NCBI RefSeq assembly: GCF_030272615.1
Contig: NC_081406.1
Span: 245,017,218-245,081,217 of the forward strand
Origin: Cryptomeria japonica
Lineage: Eukaryota; Streptophyta; Pinopsida; Cupressales; Cupressaceae
Direction of reading: 5' to 3'
Length of the DNA stretch: 64,000 nucleotides
Within the stretch, counting starts at the first letter, position 1; each line of letters starts with the position of its first letter. Under the pieces are notes generated by a model. The model worked only from the letters and a program-made list of their open reading frames with translations. It ran no database searches and had not been told where the DNA came from. A program made the position numbers and the translations under genes. Of the stretch, positions 53,190-64,000 are shown piece after piece.

Positions 53190-56100
53190 CAGCAAGGAAA
53201 GATCAATTCTCGACTTAACAAACTCTGATTCAGAGACTCAAGTCACTTCAGAATCAAGTTTATGCATCCACTTAACCAAATGTTCCATGTAGACCTGTTG
53301 TCTAGTCTTCTTGAGAGTGCGGGAATCCAACACTTTCTCAACCTAAGGCATGGAAGGAGAAAGTAATGGCAGGTTGGCAAGTGATTGTTGAATATTTGAA
53401 ACTCACGCATCCTCCTTGGGAAGTTGTCCCTTGTAGACAACCAAATCTGTGACATTGAAAATGGGAGACAAAGCAATATCAGATGGCAAATCAATCTTAT
53501 AGGCATTAGAGCCATACTTGGCTAAAACTTTACAATGGCCTATTCTCCTCATTTGTAGCTTGCTGGGAACCCCTTTCTGGAGTCGAGCCTTGTTCAAATG
53601 TACCATCACCAAATCTCCAACTGAAAATTGCACATCTCTCTGGGTGGTATCAACTCGGGCTTTAACTTTTTATGAAGAATCTTGGAGAGCTCACTTGACT
53701 TGGTCATAAACCTCCTTCATAGACTGAATAACATCATCATCTTCACCACTTCTGTGTGACAAATTACCAAGATCTTGTAATTCCATAACACCTCGTGGGT
53801 GCATACCATACACTGTCTCAAAATGACTCTTCCCAGTAGATCTATTGACACTGTCATTGTAGGAAAACTCGGCCTGGTGAAGAACCTGATCCCAACTTTG
53901 TCCATATTCTTTTGTCAAACACCTTAAAAGGTTTCCAAGTGTCCTATTGACCACCTTTGTTTGACCATCTGTTCAGGGATGATAGGCTGAACCAAAAGAC
54001 AAGTTAGTTCTCAGCCTTTTCCAAAGAGTTTTCCAAAAATGTCCAAGGAATTTGACATCTCTATCTAAAACAATATTAATCGGCAAACCATGGATTCTTA
54101 TAACCTCTTTGAAAAACAAGTGTGCAATGTGACTAGCATCATGGGTAGTTTTACAAGGAACAAAATGTGGCATCTTACTGAATCTATCAACAACAACAAA
54201 AATGTTATCACAACCAAGCTTTGCTTTGGGTAATCCAACCACAAAATCCATACTTACAAATTCCCATGGCCTTACAGGAATAGGTAATGGCTGATAAAGA
54301 CCAACATTAGTAGTTGTACCTTTAGCTTTCTGACAAACCATACACTTCTCAACATATCTTTGGATATGCCTCTGCATTCTGGGCCAATAGTAGAACCTTT
54401 ACACAAGTTCCAATCTCTTATTAAGGCCAAAATGACCACTCAAACATCCATTATGCTTTTCTTGGATCAGATTTTCCTTCATCGATCCTTTGGGAACACA
54501 CAGTTGTCCACCTTTAAACAACAAACTATTCTGCAAAGTAAAGTTTGCATATTCACTATGAAAGTGACTCTGAAATTCTTGACAAACCTTGTAAATGGCT
54601 GCAAAATCTTCGTCATTGGGGTACAAATCCTTGAAGTAATCAACTCCAATACTCTGAATCTACACTTCTTGCACTGTTAGTAGACTTCTACTCAAAGCAT
54701 CTGCTACTTTATTACACTTTCCTTTCTTATGCTTAATAGAAAAAGTATATGACTGCAAATACTCAACCCATTTAACGTGCCTATGACTCAACTTATCTTG
54801 TGAATTCAGAAAACTTAAAGCTTGATTATCTATGTAAACAACAAACTCCTTAGGTAACAAGTAGTGCCTCTACGTCCAAAGAGCTTAGACAAGACCATAC
54901 AGCTTGAGATCATAGAATGAATACTTCTTCTTGGCATCATTGATCTTCTCACTAAAGAAAGCTACAGGTCTATTCTCTTGACTCAAAATAGCACCAACTG
55001 CTATATTACTTGCATCACATTCAATTGTGAACAACTTGTGAAAACTAGGAAGAATGAGTACTGGTTGTGTAGCTACCTTTTGTTTCAAAAGTTCAAACCC
55101 TTTGTTAGTTGCATTGGTCCACTTAAACTTAGTCTTAACTCCTCCTTTGATGGTATCCAGCATGGGTGCACAAATCTCACTAAACCCTTTGATAAACCTC
55201 CTATAGAACTGTGCCAAACCATGAAAACTTGTTACTTCACTTGTTGTCTTTGGTGTTGGCCAATTTGTGATGTCTTCCACCTTTGATGTGTCCATCTTCA
55301 AATCTCCTCCTGAAACTACAAATCCAAGATATACAAGTTCCTACTTCATAAACTCACACTTCTCCAAGTTTATTGTTAGTTGCTCATCATACAATTTTTG
55401 CAATACAATACTAAGATTCTCTAGATGTTCCTCTTTAATTCTACTGAAAATCAAGATATCATCTAGGTATACAATAACAAATTTACCAATAAAATCTTTC
55501 AGCACTTCATTCATGAGTCTCATGAATGTACTGGGAGCATTACTAAGTCCGAATGGCATAACAAGCCACTCAAAAAGTCTTTCATTGGTTTTGAAGGTTG
55601 TTTTCCATTCATCACCTTCCCTTATCCTGATCTGGTGGTATCCACTCTTGAGATCAATCTTAGTGAAGTACTTTGCACCTCCCAAGCAATCCATCAAGTC
55701 TTCAATTCTTGGGATAGGAAATATGTACCTGATAGTGATTCTATTTATGGCTCTTGAATCTATGCATACCCTCCATGTTCCTCCTTTCTTGGGTGCTAAC
55801 ACTGTAGGTACGACACAAGGACTTATGCTCTTTTTTATCAACCCTTGGTCCAACAATACTTGGACTCGTCTAGACACTTCCTTGTTTTTTTTGGGAGTCA
55901 TCTTATAGGCTGGTTTGTTGGGTAATGATGCTCCTAGAATGAAATCAATCTGATGGCTTATGGCTCTAATAGGAGGTAGGGTTGTTGGTGCTCCATCAGT
56001 TATGATCACTTTGAATTTGTCTAGTATCTGTTGCACTTCATGAGGTATTTGAACCTTATTTTCTTGCTTTACTTCCCTTGGTTTCACTATAAGAGCAAAC

Positions 56101-56465
56101 CCCACTCCTTCTCCTTCCTTGAGAGTGTTAATGAACTCTTTTTCACCTACCAGTAACGCATTTGGGCCTTTAGTTTCGTTGCTCTCTCCTTCATCACTTA
56201 GGGACTGAATATGGTATGTAACTCCATCCTTTGGAAAAGAATAAGAGTTCTTCTCTCTATTGTGAATGGCCTTTCTATCAAACTACCATGGTCTACCAAG
56301 AGTAGATGGCAAGTATCCATAGGCAGGATGTCACACTAGAATTTATCCTTATAACTACCTATGTTGAACTCAACCCATGTTTGTTCATTCACTACCACAT
56401 GCTGCTTCTTGTTGAACCAAGTGACCCTATATGGATTACTATGTGGAAGTTTTTTCAAGTTTAGT
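53190..56465 (-). pseudogene. Chromovirus pol polyprotein, decayed
   Basis: Reading the minus strand, these parts are seen. A protease C-terminal end (VVNEQTWVEFNIG, DILPMDTCHLLLGRPW, ~56400-56280) has no active-site segment left. Reverse transcriptase (56105-55341) has WRVCIDSRAIN, KIDLKSGYHQIR, VMPFGLSNAPSTFM and VIVYLDDILIFS. RNase H (about 55100-54660) follows. Integrase (54480-53690) has HFGLNKR, CMVCQKAKG, SMDFVVGLP and LDRDVKF. A GPY/F-like module (~53560-53420) and a chromodomain (~53345-53215, ILD-type start VEKVLDSRTLKK, then EHLVKW) end it. Stops replace Gln or Trp codons at several places. The integrase third acidic residue reads Lys (TDGQTKVVN). Gag and the protease core are absent. 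Confidence 0.92.
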
Positions 56466-56473
56466 TTACTTAC

Positions 56474-57036
56474 TGTTTACGGTGAAAATGGATACAATAA
56501 TGATGAAAGACTAAATGAATTCAACCACAAAACCCTAGCCTAACAACAACAAAGATCCACCATAACATATGAAGATTACCTAAGACAATGTAAATCAAAT
56601 GAAATCACAAAGATTATACCATCACATGTCCAATAAGGTTTGGATCTCCATTCTTCCTATCTCCATTGATCTTGCTTGATATATTTGCTCTTAGATTTTA
56701 TGTGCACAAGAGCTCAACAAAGAATGGAAATGTGGTTGCAAGTAGGATCGCATATGAAAGTGCAAAGCGTAGTGTAGTCAATTGATCAAGTGGTTAGTTA
56801 GGGTTTGATAATGAAGGAAGCATCTCCTTATATAGAAGACACCATAAGAAATGGAGGGATAAGATTGAGAGGTGTAAAAAGAGGTCGGCTATGATTAGAG
56901 GGTAGGTAAAGAAAATAATAAAATAATGAAAGGGGTAGGTAGTGTATGAATTAAGAGATGAATGACATGTGTCATAGGTAGAAAAGGTTAATGAATTAAT
57001 TAAATAAATAAAGATTTATTTAATTAATAGAGGAAG
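56474..57036 (-). mobile_element. LTR-like or promoter-like segment next to a gag remnant
   Basis: On the minus strand it starts TGATCCCACTTCC right after a purine-rich coding end (AAAAGAAAATGGAGAC) and contains a TATA motif (CTATATAAGG, complement near 56834). It ends where the chromovirus protease remnant begins. It could be the 3' LTR of the element owning the gag remnant at 57044-57500. No second copy is available to prove this. Confidence 0.3.
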
Positions 57037-57043
57037 TGGGATC

Positions 57044-57500
57044 AATTAATGACATATGTCTCCATTTTCTTTTGTAAGTCCCTGATTTGCTGTTCCAAAT
57101 TGTTGTTAGGTGGAGATCGACTTCTTGGACCATACCCCATGCTTGAGGCACCAATTGGAGGAGCATGTTGCATATATGGATGATATTGATCATACACATG
57201 TTCATATGGAGGAGGTCTATAATGATGTTGCGTATATGGACCACTTGGTATAGAGTCATGTTGAGGAACGAAATATCTGCTTTATCCATGTATACCATAA
57301 TCTATAGGAATGTCATGAGTTTGTTCTAGTGTGTTGCCCCCAAATTTGACGCGGGGTTTCCTTGTGTCCAAATTTTGAGCATGCCTTTGAATATCCAATT
57401 GCTTTGGCGGTTGATCCTTAGCATTGGGATGTGATTGAGCATATTTTTCTGCATAAGACTTCCATGATGGTCTCCAAAGGTGAGTATCATATGCTTGACC
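57044..57500 (-). pseudogene. Gypsy-like gag C-terminal remnant
   Basis: A minus-strand frame reads QAYDTHLWRPSWKSYAEKY, then a basic segment, KFGGNTLEQTHDIPIDYG, one TAA (CAA expected at 57283), and continues PYTQHHYRPPPYEHVYDQYH. It ends in EQQIRDLQKKMETYVIN with a natural TGA. The tyrosine/proline-rich tail and terminal coiled coil resemble conifer gypsy-type Gag proteins I have seen, but I cannot name the lineage. Its 5' part was cut off by the copia LTR inserted at 57501. Confidence 0.5.
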
Positions 57501-58688
57501 TGTTAGGTCCAATATAGAAAGCTAATGTACTAAGAGGGGAGGGGTGAATCAGCACTCCAAAACTTTTCTTTTGTAATAACCTTACTGTTATGCATAAACA
57601 GAATAGTGCAGTAACATAAAACAAAACTATAATCAACAGATAACATTCATACACGATTCACTCCATAACACATATATTTTGGTCACACAGAAACTCTTGG
57701 TTAGAGAGAAAAACTGTGGTGGGGATGGCACCCACAACTTCACTACTGCAATAATAAAGAATGCTCGGTTAGAGCTACATTTAGCTATTTCTGATAGCTT
57801 ACCCTGTTAGGAGTATTAAGATCAATTAGATCTACCTTACTAAAGGATTTATACAACACTATATAAGTGTAGCACTTGGTTAAAGGATTTACAATTTATA
57901 GACTTGGTTAGAGTCTTTTACCCTGTTAAAGGTTTCTCTTACAACTTCAAAATATTACAATATAATCATTACAAATATCTACAACTTTACATCTGAAATG
58001 CTAAAGCAGATTCTATGTGCTCTGAATAAGATTACCTAGCTTGTAGCATACCTCGGTAACCCATAATGAAACTCGGTAAACCCTTCTGTTTACTCTGTTC
58101 TTCGATTGTTCACTAATAACCTTCTCGGTGACCTCTCTATGTCTCTATAATAGTCTTTCATCATGCATACACATTGCTATCTCATTGCATCTCTTATCAT
58201 ATCATATCGTGTCATATATCTAACCCTAGAATCATGTTGTATATATAGATCTCTTACAGCGGTGATCTGATTTATTACTTCGATCTTACAAAAAGATTCT
58301 TTTATTAAACAAAATATCTCATAGGTTAGATTGATCTTGTAATCATACACAATCTCCTAGTGCAATTTCCAACACAAAAATGGTTAGATGTTCCTCGATC
58401 TTGTAACACGTTTTCATGTGCATGCCCAGGTTCAATGTATCTAGTAAGACGTTTTACTCGGTGAATATCAACTCGGTGAGTTAATTATACCACTCGGTAG
58501 CCATGAACCTTTACTCAATAAACAACTCGGTGAATACTGTGTTTTGTGACTGCTTTCTTCAGTAACCGACTAGACTGTCCATACCGACTTCTCTATGTGT
58601 ACCGACTGCATGATTCGGTAATACTAACTGACTAGAATATAGTATGACTTTGGATATGAAACTAATGGCAATTTGATAAGTAGTAACA
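57501..58688 (-). mobile_element. 3' LTR of a minus-strand copia derivative
   Basis: On the minus strand it runs from TGTTACTACTTATC (58688) to GGACCTAACA (57501), 1188 bp. A GATTCACCCCTCCCC stretch lies near the 3' end, as in other plant copia LTRs. A purine tract precedes it. It interrupts the gag remnant at 57500; the adjoining TGACC (57496-57500) is the expected 5 bp target word, but the other flank is outside the window. Confidence 0.8.
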
Positions 58689-58703
58689 ATCTCCCCTTTT
58701 GAC
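58689..58703 (-). other. Polypurine tract of the copia derivative
   Basis: The minus strand reads TCAAAAGGGGAGAT immediately before the LTR's TGTT, the standard copia junction. Confidence 0.8.
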
Positions 58704-58805
58704 ATTAGTTGAGATGTTTGACAAAAACTACTTACAAAGTTATAACTAAAAAAAATATACTTGACAAAATGACTATAATTGACAATATGTACAATAGTCA
58801 ATAGC

Positions 58806-59069
58806 TCATAATAAAATAGGAGCTATTATGATTTATCTTTTAAAGAATGCAGTCCCTTCATACCTTTTCTTGGCTAATTTGAAATAGGTGCACCTAACTC
58901 GGTAGGTAAGGTGCTTTCTTCATCAGACATAATTTCTTTCTTTTTCCAAATCATCTTGAATTTTTCTTTTAACTCCTCAGTGTCTCTTCTCGGTTGATCT
59001 CTGCAATCTCCAGCTAAATGTCTAGTTTTGTGACAATGAAAACATGCCATACCAGGATTTCTCCATTTT
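58806..59069. repeat. 264 bp direct repeat, copy A (gag zinc-knuckle end)
   Basis: About 95% identical to 62009-62272. It covers the CFHCHKTRHLAGDC knuckle, the following charged tail and some 3' noncoding sequence. Here it is joined to the end of the long acquired ORF. Confidence 0.92.
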
Positions 59070-61545
59070 GTCTGGGGCACTAAGACAAGTGCTTGTGAGG
59101 CTTGCTGTCCCTCGGTAGGTTGCTCGGTAGATGCAACACTTTGCACTATTCCTGTAGCAGTTACAGTGTCTTTGGATGGCTCGGTGCTAGGGGTCTTTGC
59201 TGTAATATTTGTTGTGCTTGTCTATCCCTGAGACGATTGATCTTTTGTTGTGTCTGCTGCAGCTTCAGACTTGTTACCTTCAGTAACTTATTTAGTGTCC
59301 TTGGGGGCTTTGGTTGGTGTTGTTGGCTTCATTGGCGGATAAGGCTAGACTTGTTCTAAGACCGATTCACTAGACACAAGTTTTGCATAAGTGGTGCCTT
59401 CAATCATTTCTTGCTCTGGTGTGGCTTCATCCATTACATCTTCATCAATTTGTATTGTGTCAACCGAGTCTGAACCTTTCTCTGTGACATCTAGATCTTG
59501 CTCGATGACATCAACAATTTCAATTTGAGATTGTTCACCGACATCCTTTTGTTTGAAGATCTCCTGCCACTTGGCCTTAGTCTCATTCTCCACGTCAATA
59601 TATAGCCCATTCATCAATTTTAAGGCTCTCTGTTTCACAAGAAATTTTGAATTGTATGTGGACAAATGCTCCTTGATTTCAGCTACAGACATGTCAAGAA
59701 ATAAGTGGACAAGACTTCTTTCTCTTATTTGTCTCTCTGAATCCATTGCATATTTCCATCTGTTATCAATATGTGAGTAGAGTTCACTTGGAAGTGACTT
59801 TGCTAGTTCCAATGGTGCTAACCAAAACTTCAGAAGTGTACATATGATAGCTTCTTCAATCTGTCATTTCTCATCATTGTTCCTAGACTCATACTTAACA
59901 TATCTGAATCCTGCAAATCCACCGTATTCCTTGAGATTGGCACAAAAGTTTTCAACACTGTGAATGTTTGCCTTTTTGCTCTTCACAATCTAGAATTTGT
60001 TAGCATCATCAGACTTTGTATCCCTTGACTCTTTTGCCAAAATGAGTCTCCGAGTAGATTTCTTGTAAGTCTTTGTTACCTTAGGAGCGGCAACAATCTT
60101 TTGTTTCTTGCTTGGTGATGCAGCTGATGCTCTGGTGTTTGGTCTCTTTGTTGGTGGAGTCAGTAGGGCCTTTGTAATGTCCTGTTTCTTTCTTTTTAGA
60201 ACTTTTCCCTTTGGCAACTCTGTGCTCAATGTTATTGCTACCTCCTATGCTTTTGATTCTTCCTCGGTAATGGCAAGATTTCCTTTGATAGGTGTAGATG
60301 AAGATTCTTCTCCGAATTTCTCAGACAAAGCTTTTATCATCTTTGTTGCTTTCCTTGTAGCCTTAGGAACTACAATGCTCATTTTTACTTTCTCCTTTAC
60401 CTCTTCATAGGTTCCATACCTTAGTTCAATTGCATGCCTTGGCAATGATAGGTAGGCATCAATTTGTTGTTGTGTGATGTCATAATCAATTTTCATAACC
60501 CATTGGTTGCAACGACTGAATCCTTGGTTCAATAGAATTTACATAGTAGTAATCAGTGTCGACTTCAAAACAAATATTGTCCTTGTATTTTTCAACCAGT
60601 TGTGGTGGGATCCTGTACTTGGTGTGCATTTTCCCTTGGAATTTGCTAAAGTAATCATCCATGACATCATTAAAATTATCTCCTAACTTCTTGATGTAAT
60701 CATTGATCTGATGGGTGATAGGTCGGTGTAGCTCCCATACTACTTTATCAACTGAGGGAAAGAACTTTTCAAAATATAAAAAACATACAGACAAGTAGTG
60801 AACCAAACTTGAGTGTGTTTTCCGAGTTGTTCTTCTTCAGCTTCCTTATGGTGTTCACATTCTCAAATAAGTTCTTTAGTAGTACTTCACACAAGTCTAC
60901 TTTCATTCCCTTCTTTACTATTTTGTAGGCCAGGTCCACTGTAGCACATGGTACACTATTTTCCCTTGCAGATTGGAAGAAACAGTAACCAATGACTCTG
61001 ATTGCAAATTTCAGTTTAGCATCAGTGACATTATTCAATTTCAGTCATCGGTAATCAAATTCTACTCCGGTTAGACTGATTAGCTCCTTTTGTGATATCA
61101 TTTTCTATGCACGAGCATGATCGTAGATGGGATATCCGGTGATCAGGTGAATGAATTCCTTCGTGATCTTGAATGGTTGCTCTTGTAGCCACATGAGATC
61201 GTCATGTACTCTGCTCAGTACAAACTTAACCCATTGGGGTTTGAACACATGAGGATAGACTAGGGCTTTAGTTAATCCCTTGATTCTGATATGTTCAAAT
61301 TTACTATCCAGTTTGTTGTCTATGCACAGTTCATCATATGTGTTACTAATCTCTACATGACCAAGTTCCTCAACACAACACTTGGTAAAGAATCTGACAT
61401 CTTCTACCAATAAGACTCAATCTGGGATGAGTGAAAATGTCATTTTATCATCCGGTTCTGAGGCGAATTTAGGAGTTAGGGAATACTTCAGAGATGGCTT
61501 CTCCACATTTTGGACAACTATAGGGTCTTGGATCTTGGGCGCCAT
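58874..61545 (-). pseudogene. Long ORF of unknown origin fused to a Gag zinc knuckle
   Basis: ATG 61545 has an optimal context (ACCATGGCG). About 880 codons can be followed to a stop at 58874, interrupted by stops (near 61414, 61105, 61045 and 59346, several from CAG or CGA) and shifts (near 60790 and 60500). The N-terminal third holds FKPQWVKFVLSRVHDD and FKITKEFIHLITGYPIYD, then a helical part. A basic region (KRPNTRASAASPSKKQKI, ~60130) could be a nuclear localisation signal. An acidic Thr/Glu-rich part follows, and the end is a CCHC knuckle, CFHCHKTRHLAGDC. The first part is not copia Gag or Pol. I suspect an acquired host or other-element ORF; its function is unknown. Confidence 0.55.
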
Positions 61546-62008
61546 GGTAGATCTCGAGTAAAAATTTGACAGGTTATCCTTAGGCTTTACAAGTAGCTTA
61601 CTCTTCACACTCGGTAGACACTAGCAATTTGACTAGATTAGAAACCAACTAAACAGTGTGAATAGATTGATGTAAATACCTTGAAAATTCACTATGAATG
61701 AAATTTGGTCGCTTTGATTCGCTCTGCTCTGCTTCTCAAAAACTTGGGTGAATGAAAATGACCGTGAAAATACTTTTAAGTACTCAAAAATACCTTATCG
61801 GGCTCCGTGCAGGTTAGGTCATGGTATTAAATGCACTCGGTTCACCTTTTACTAATTTACTTCATTTTCTATTTTCACCGAGTATTCAACTTTGCTTTGA
61901 TAGCTGACTTGACAGGTTTCCTATATACACCAACTTGACAGGTTTCCTGTATAGTATACTAACTGACTAATTGTATCTTAACTATGCAGATTTTGAATTC
62001 TTGTTCAT
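61546..62008 (-). other. Leader or promoter-like region of the acquired ORF
   Basis: Noncoding on both strands. Reading the minus strand it contains AT-rich TATTTTTGAGTACTTAAAAG, then a GCAGAGCAGAGCGAATC stretch and an A/C-rich leader up to the ACCATGG start. It could be promoter and 5' leader carried along with the ORF, but there is no direct proof. It shares no long match with the copia LTR. Confidence 0.3.
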
Positions 62009-62272
62009 AATAAAATAGGAGCTGTTATGATTTATCTTTTAAAGAATGCAGTCTCTTCGTACCTTTTCTTGGCTAATTTGAAATAGGTGCACCTAACTCA
62101 ATAGGTAAGGTACTTTCTTCATCAGACATAATTTCTTTCTTTTTCCAAATCATCTTGAATTTTTCTCTTATCTCCTCAGTGTCTCTTCTCGATTGATCTC
62201 TGCAATCTCCAGCTAAATGTCTAGTTTTGTGACAATGAAAACATGCCATACCGGGATTTCTCCATGATCTCC
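62009..62272. repeat. 264 bp direct repeat, copy B (gag zinc-knuckle end)
   Basis: Same sequence as 58806-59069 with about a dozen differences. Here it sits in its natural place at the C-terminus of the zinc-knuckle-rich gag. Confidence 0.92.
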
Positions 62273-63425
62273 GGTTGTTCATTCCAAACCTTATAAAATA
62301 GTTGGCACTTATATGTCCATATCTTCCACAACATTCGCACCATATCCTCGTATTGTAATCCCATGGTACTGTTGCATATTGTCGATGAGAATCTATGTAA
62401 ATTCGGTAACCTCCAGTGTTTGCTCAGTGTGGATACTTCATGTTGTTCTTTTGCTTAAAGCAGCATCTCTCGATACTATGTCCATATCTATTGCAGTTTT
62501 TACAAAACCCTTTGAATTTTGCCTTCTGATGGTTGTTAACAGACTTTGTTCTACATTGATTAGGTATGTGACCATATTTATTGCAATTATAACAATATCC
62601 ATTGGACTTAGAGATATTCGGTTGCTTACCTTTTCTGATCTGGCATATGTTGGCAATATGACCTTGATTTCCACAGTAGTAGCAAATAGGCTTCTTCCTT
62701 TTGATGTTATTTATTTTTTCAGCTTGTTTTGATGATTCTCCTTTCTTGGTAGTATTATTTCCTTTATAACCAAGTCCTCCATCTTTTTAGAGTCTTCTTG
62801 TATTTAGTTGCTCATCCAACATCTTTGATGCTTCATAACTCTTCTCCAATGATTCTTTGGATTTCTTTTATGTTTCAAGTTCATCAGTCAACCTTGATAC
62901 TTCAAGTTTCAATGATTGATTTTCATCATTCTTCAGAATTGCTTCATGATGTGCATAACCTAGTTGATCTATCATATTTTGTTGAATACCAGTTAACCTT
63001 ATGATTTCATCATCCTTATCAAATACTAGTGCTTCAAGTTGTTGTTTCTCTCTTTGTAGATCTCTTGCTTTATCCTCAGCTCTCCTTAATGCATCTAGAT
63101 TTTCAGTCATTTGTGTACTAAAATGTTCATGTTCTCTTTTCATTGCTTTTAGTTGATCAGCCAATGCTTTAATCTCTTCTTTCAACATTCCAATCATTTC
63201 TTCAGTTTCTTTAGATATACTGTTCTCAGATCATGTCTCGATTTGTTCCACTAGCTCTTGAGAATCCTGCAAGTCATCAGACAATCTTCTCCTTACTTTC
63301 AAAGATTTTTGCATTTGCCTCTACATGTCTGCAATCACTTGATTTGCATTATCCAGCTCTTCTTGAAGATGCACAATCCTCCGAGATTGTTTGTAGCCTT
63401 CCATTGCTAAGATCTTTCTCTTCAG
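62074..63425 (-). pseudogene. Copia gag with coiled coil and tandem CCHC zinc knuckles
   Basis: On the minus strand, from about 63425, there is a long coiled coil (RRIVHLQEELDNANQVIAD, then EEIKALADQLKAM to about 62870) with TAG and TGA stops. A LNTRRL-KDGGLGYKG linker follows. Next come zinc knuckles: CYYCGNQGHIANIC (~62684-62643), CYNCNKYGHIPNQC (~62594-62553), CKNCNRYGHSIERC (~62505-62463), a degenerate CECCGRYGHISANYF (~62345-62315) and CFHCHKTRHLAGDC (~62248-62205). A short acidic tail ends at TAG. The first Gag domain is lost at 63425. The linker resembles that of the plus-strand copia at 51240-51310, so the two are related families. Confidence 0.8.
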
Positions 63426-64000
63426 GTGGTTAAACCCTGTAAAGTGGAAAATCGTGATCGAACCCTAGTTGCTCTCCCCTCTTCCAACTCCAAGGAGAGA
63501 GAAGGGAGATTCACTAGGGTTGATGGTTTTCACTTAGGGGAGAGACTTTACATTCAAAAGAGGGGTTGAAACCCACAAGATCCAATCCTACGCAATGCAA
63601 GATTGGATGCTAAATGTGTTTCAAGGGTTAAGAAAGCAAGGCTACCCTCTTTTGTAAAGAATGTTGATAGAAGAATTAAGCTAGGAATGCATAGAAAGTG
63701 ACAAAGATTCGCTTATAAACTGAGATAGGGATATAGGATGAAGCTGCGGACTTGGAATTAGCAGTAAAATGTCGATACGGTGCTGTCCTACAAATTTGAG
63801 CAAAATTTGTCGGGACGATCGCGCCCGAGCGCCACGGTCCTCCGAAAAATCCGTGAAACGAAGGGGGATCTGTTCGTCTCTGCACAAGGATTCCAGATCT
63901 TCAATTTCAGCCGCGTACCTACAACCTACACACAGAAAAGCGAAGACGATTGGGGGGTTAGGGATTAGGGGTTTGCCATTAGGTCAAACCCCGGTTTTGG
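63426..64000. other. Unassigned sequence at the window end, possibly another element
   Basis: Starts abruptly where copia gag ends. It is more GC-rich, particularly 63800-63860 (GGGACGATCGCGCCCGAGCG). It contains inverted words (TCACTAGGGTTGATGG, AACCCTAGTTGC) but no recognisable coding domain. It may be the LTR or leader of an element that inserted into the gag. The rest is outside the window. Confidence 0.35.

Noticed and set aside
63676-63887. Two overlapping minus-strand open frames of about 69 codons near the window end
   Set aside because: They overlap in different frames in a GC-richer, probably LTR or leader segment; neither shows a domain or codon pattern I can support.
63950-63985. 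Telomere-like GGGTTAGGGATTAGGGGTTT
   Set aside because: Too short and irregular; no run of TTTAGGG units.

Overview
This window looks like nuclear DNA from a gymnosperm, most likely a conifer of the Cupressales (cypress/yew group). It is AT-rich and gene-poor, with nested LTR retrotransposons, L1-type LINE pieces, tRNA-derived SINEs and long (TA)n tracts. The one complete host gene is a five-exon gene on the minus strand (34968 to 32673). Its 314-residue product reads as a pinoresinol-lariciresinol reductase (PLR) of lignan biosynthesis, and as I remember the family it is closest to cypress-family enzymes. The species is an inference; no search was run.

Layout. (1) 1-12260: a chain of a large non-autonomous, LARD-like LTR element on the minus strand. 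It consists of a partial 3' LTR (1-2078), an internal region without coding capacity (2079-5410), a complete 5.1 kb LTR (5411-10494) and a second partial internal region (10495-12260). (2) 12264-13175: a copia-type LTR. It is followed by about 3 kb of noncoding DNA that may be the intron before an orphan terminal exon (16147-16292). (3) 17540-31731: decayed LINE sequence. The LINE is interrupted by a young LTR element (19216-28605, minus strand) that has no visible pol but carries one intact 948-codon ORF. The LINE also carries a third ORF after its RNase H domain. (4) 32673-35140: the PLR gene with TATA box and poly(A) signal. (5) 35252-47430: two direct copies of a 5.4-5.8 kb segment that begins about 110 bp upstream of the PLR TATA box. 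The second copy received a SINE after the duplication and is cut by a copia element. (6) 47431-64000: a stack of nested elements. These are a copia 5' LTR and gag (+), a chromovirus pol with chromodomain (-), a gypsy-like gag remnant (-), and a copia derivative (-) in which pol is not found. That derivative has gag followed by a long unrelated ORF fused to a copy of the gag zinc knuckle.

Apart from PLR and possibly the orphan exon, the coding sequence comes from transposable elements in various stages of decay. Many in-frame stops are TAG, TGA or TAA where CAG, CGA or CAA would be expected, which fits C-to-T decay of methylated DNA. The most unusual parts are the pol-less element with its intact proline/glutamine-rich ORF, the copia derivative with an acquired ORF, the LINE with an overlapping third ORF, and the duplicated PLR upstream region.
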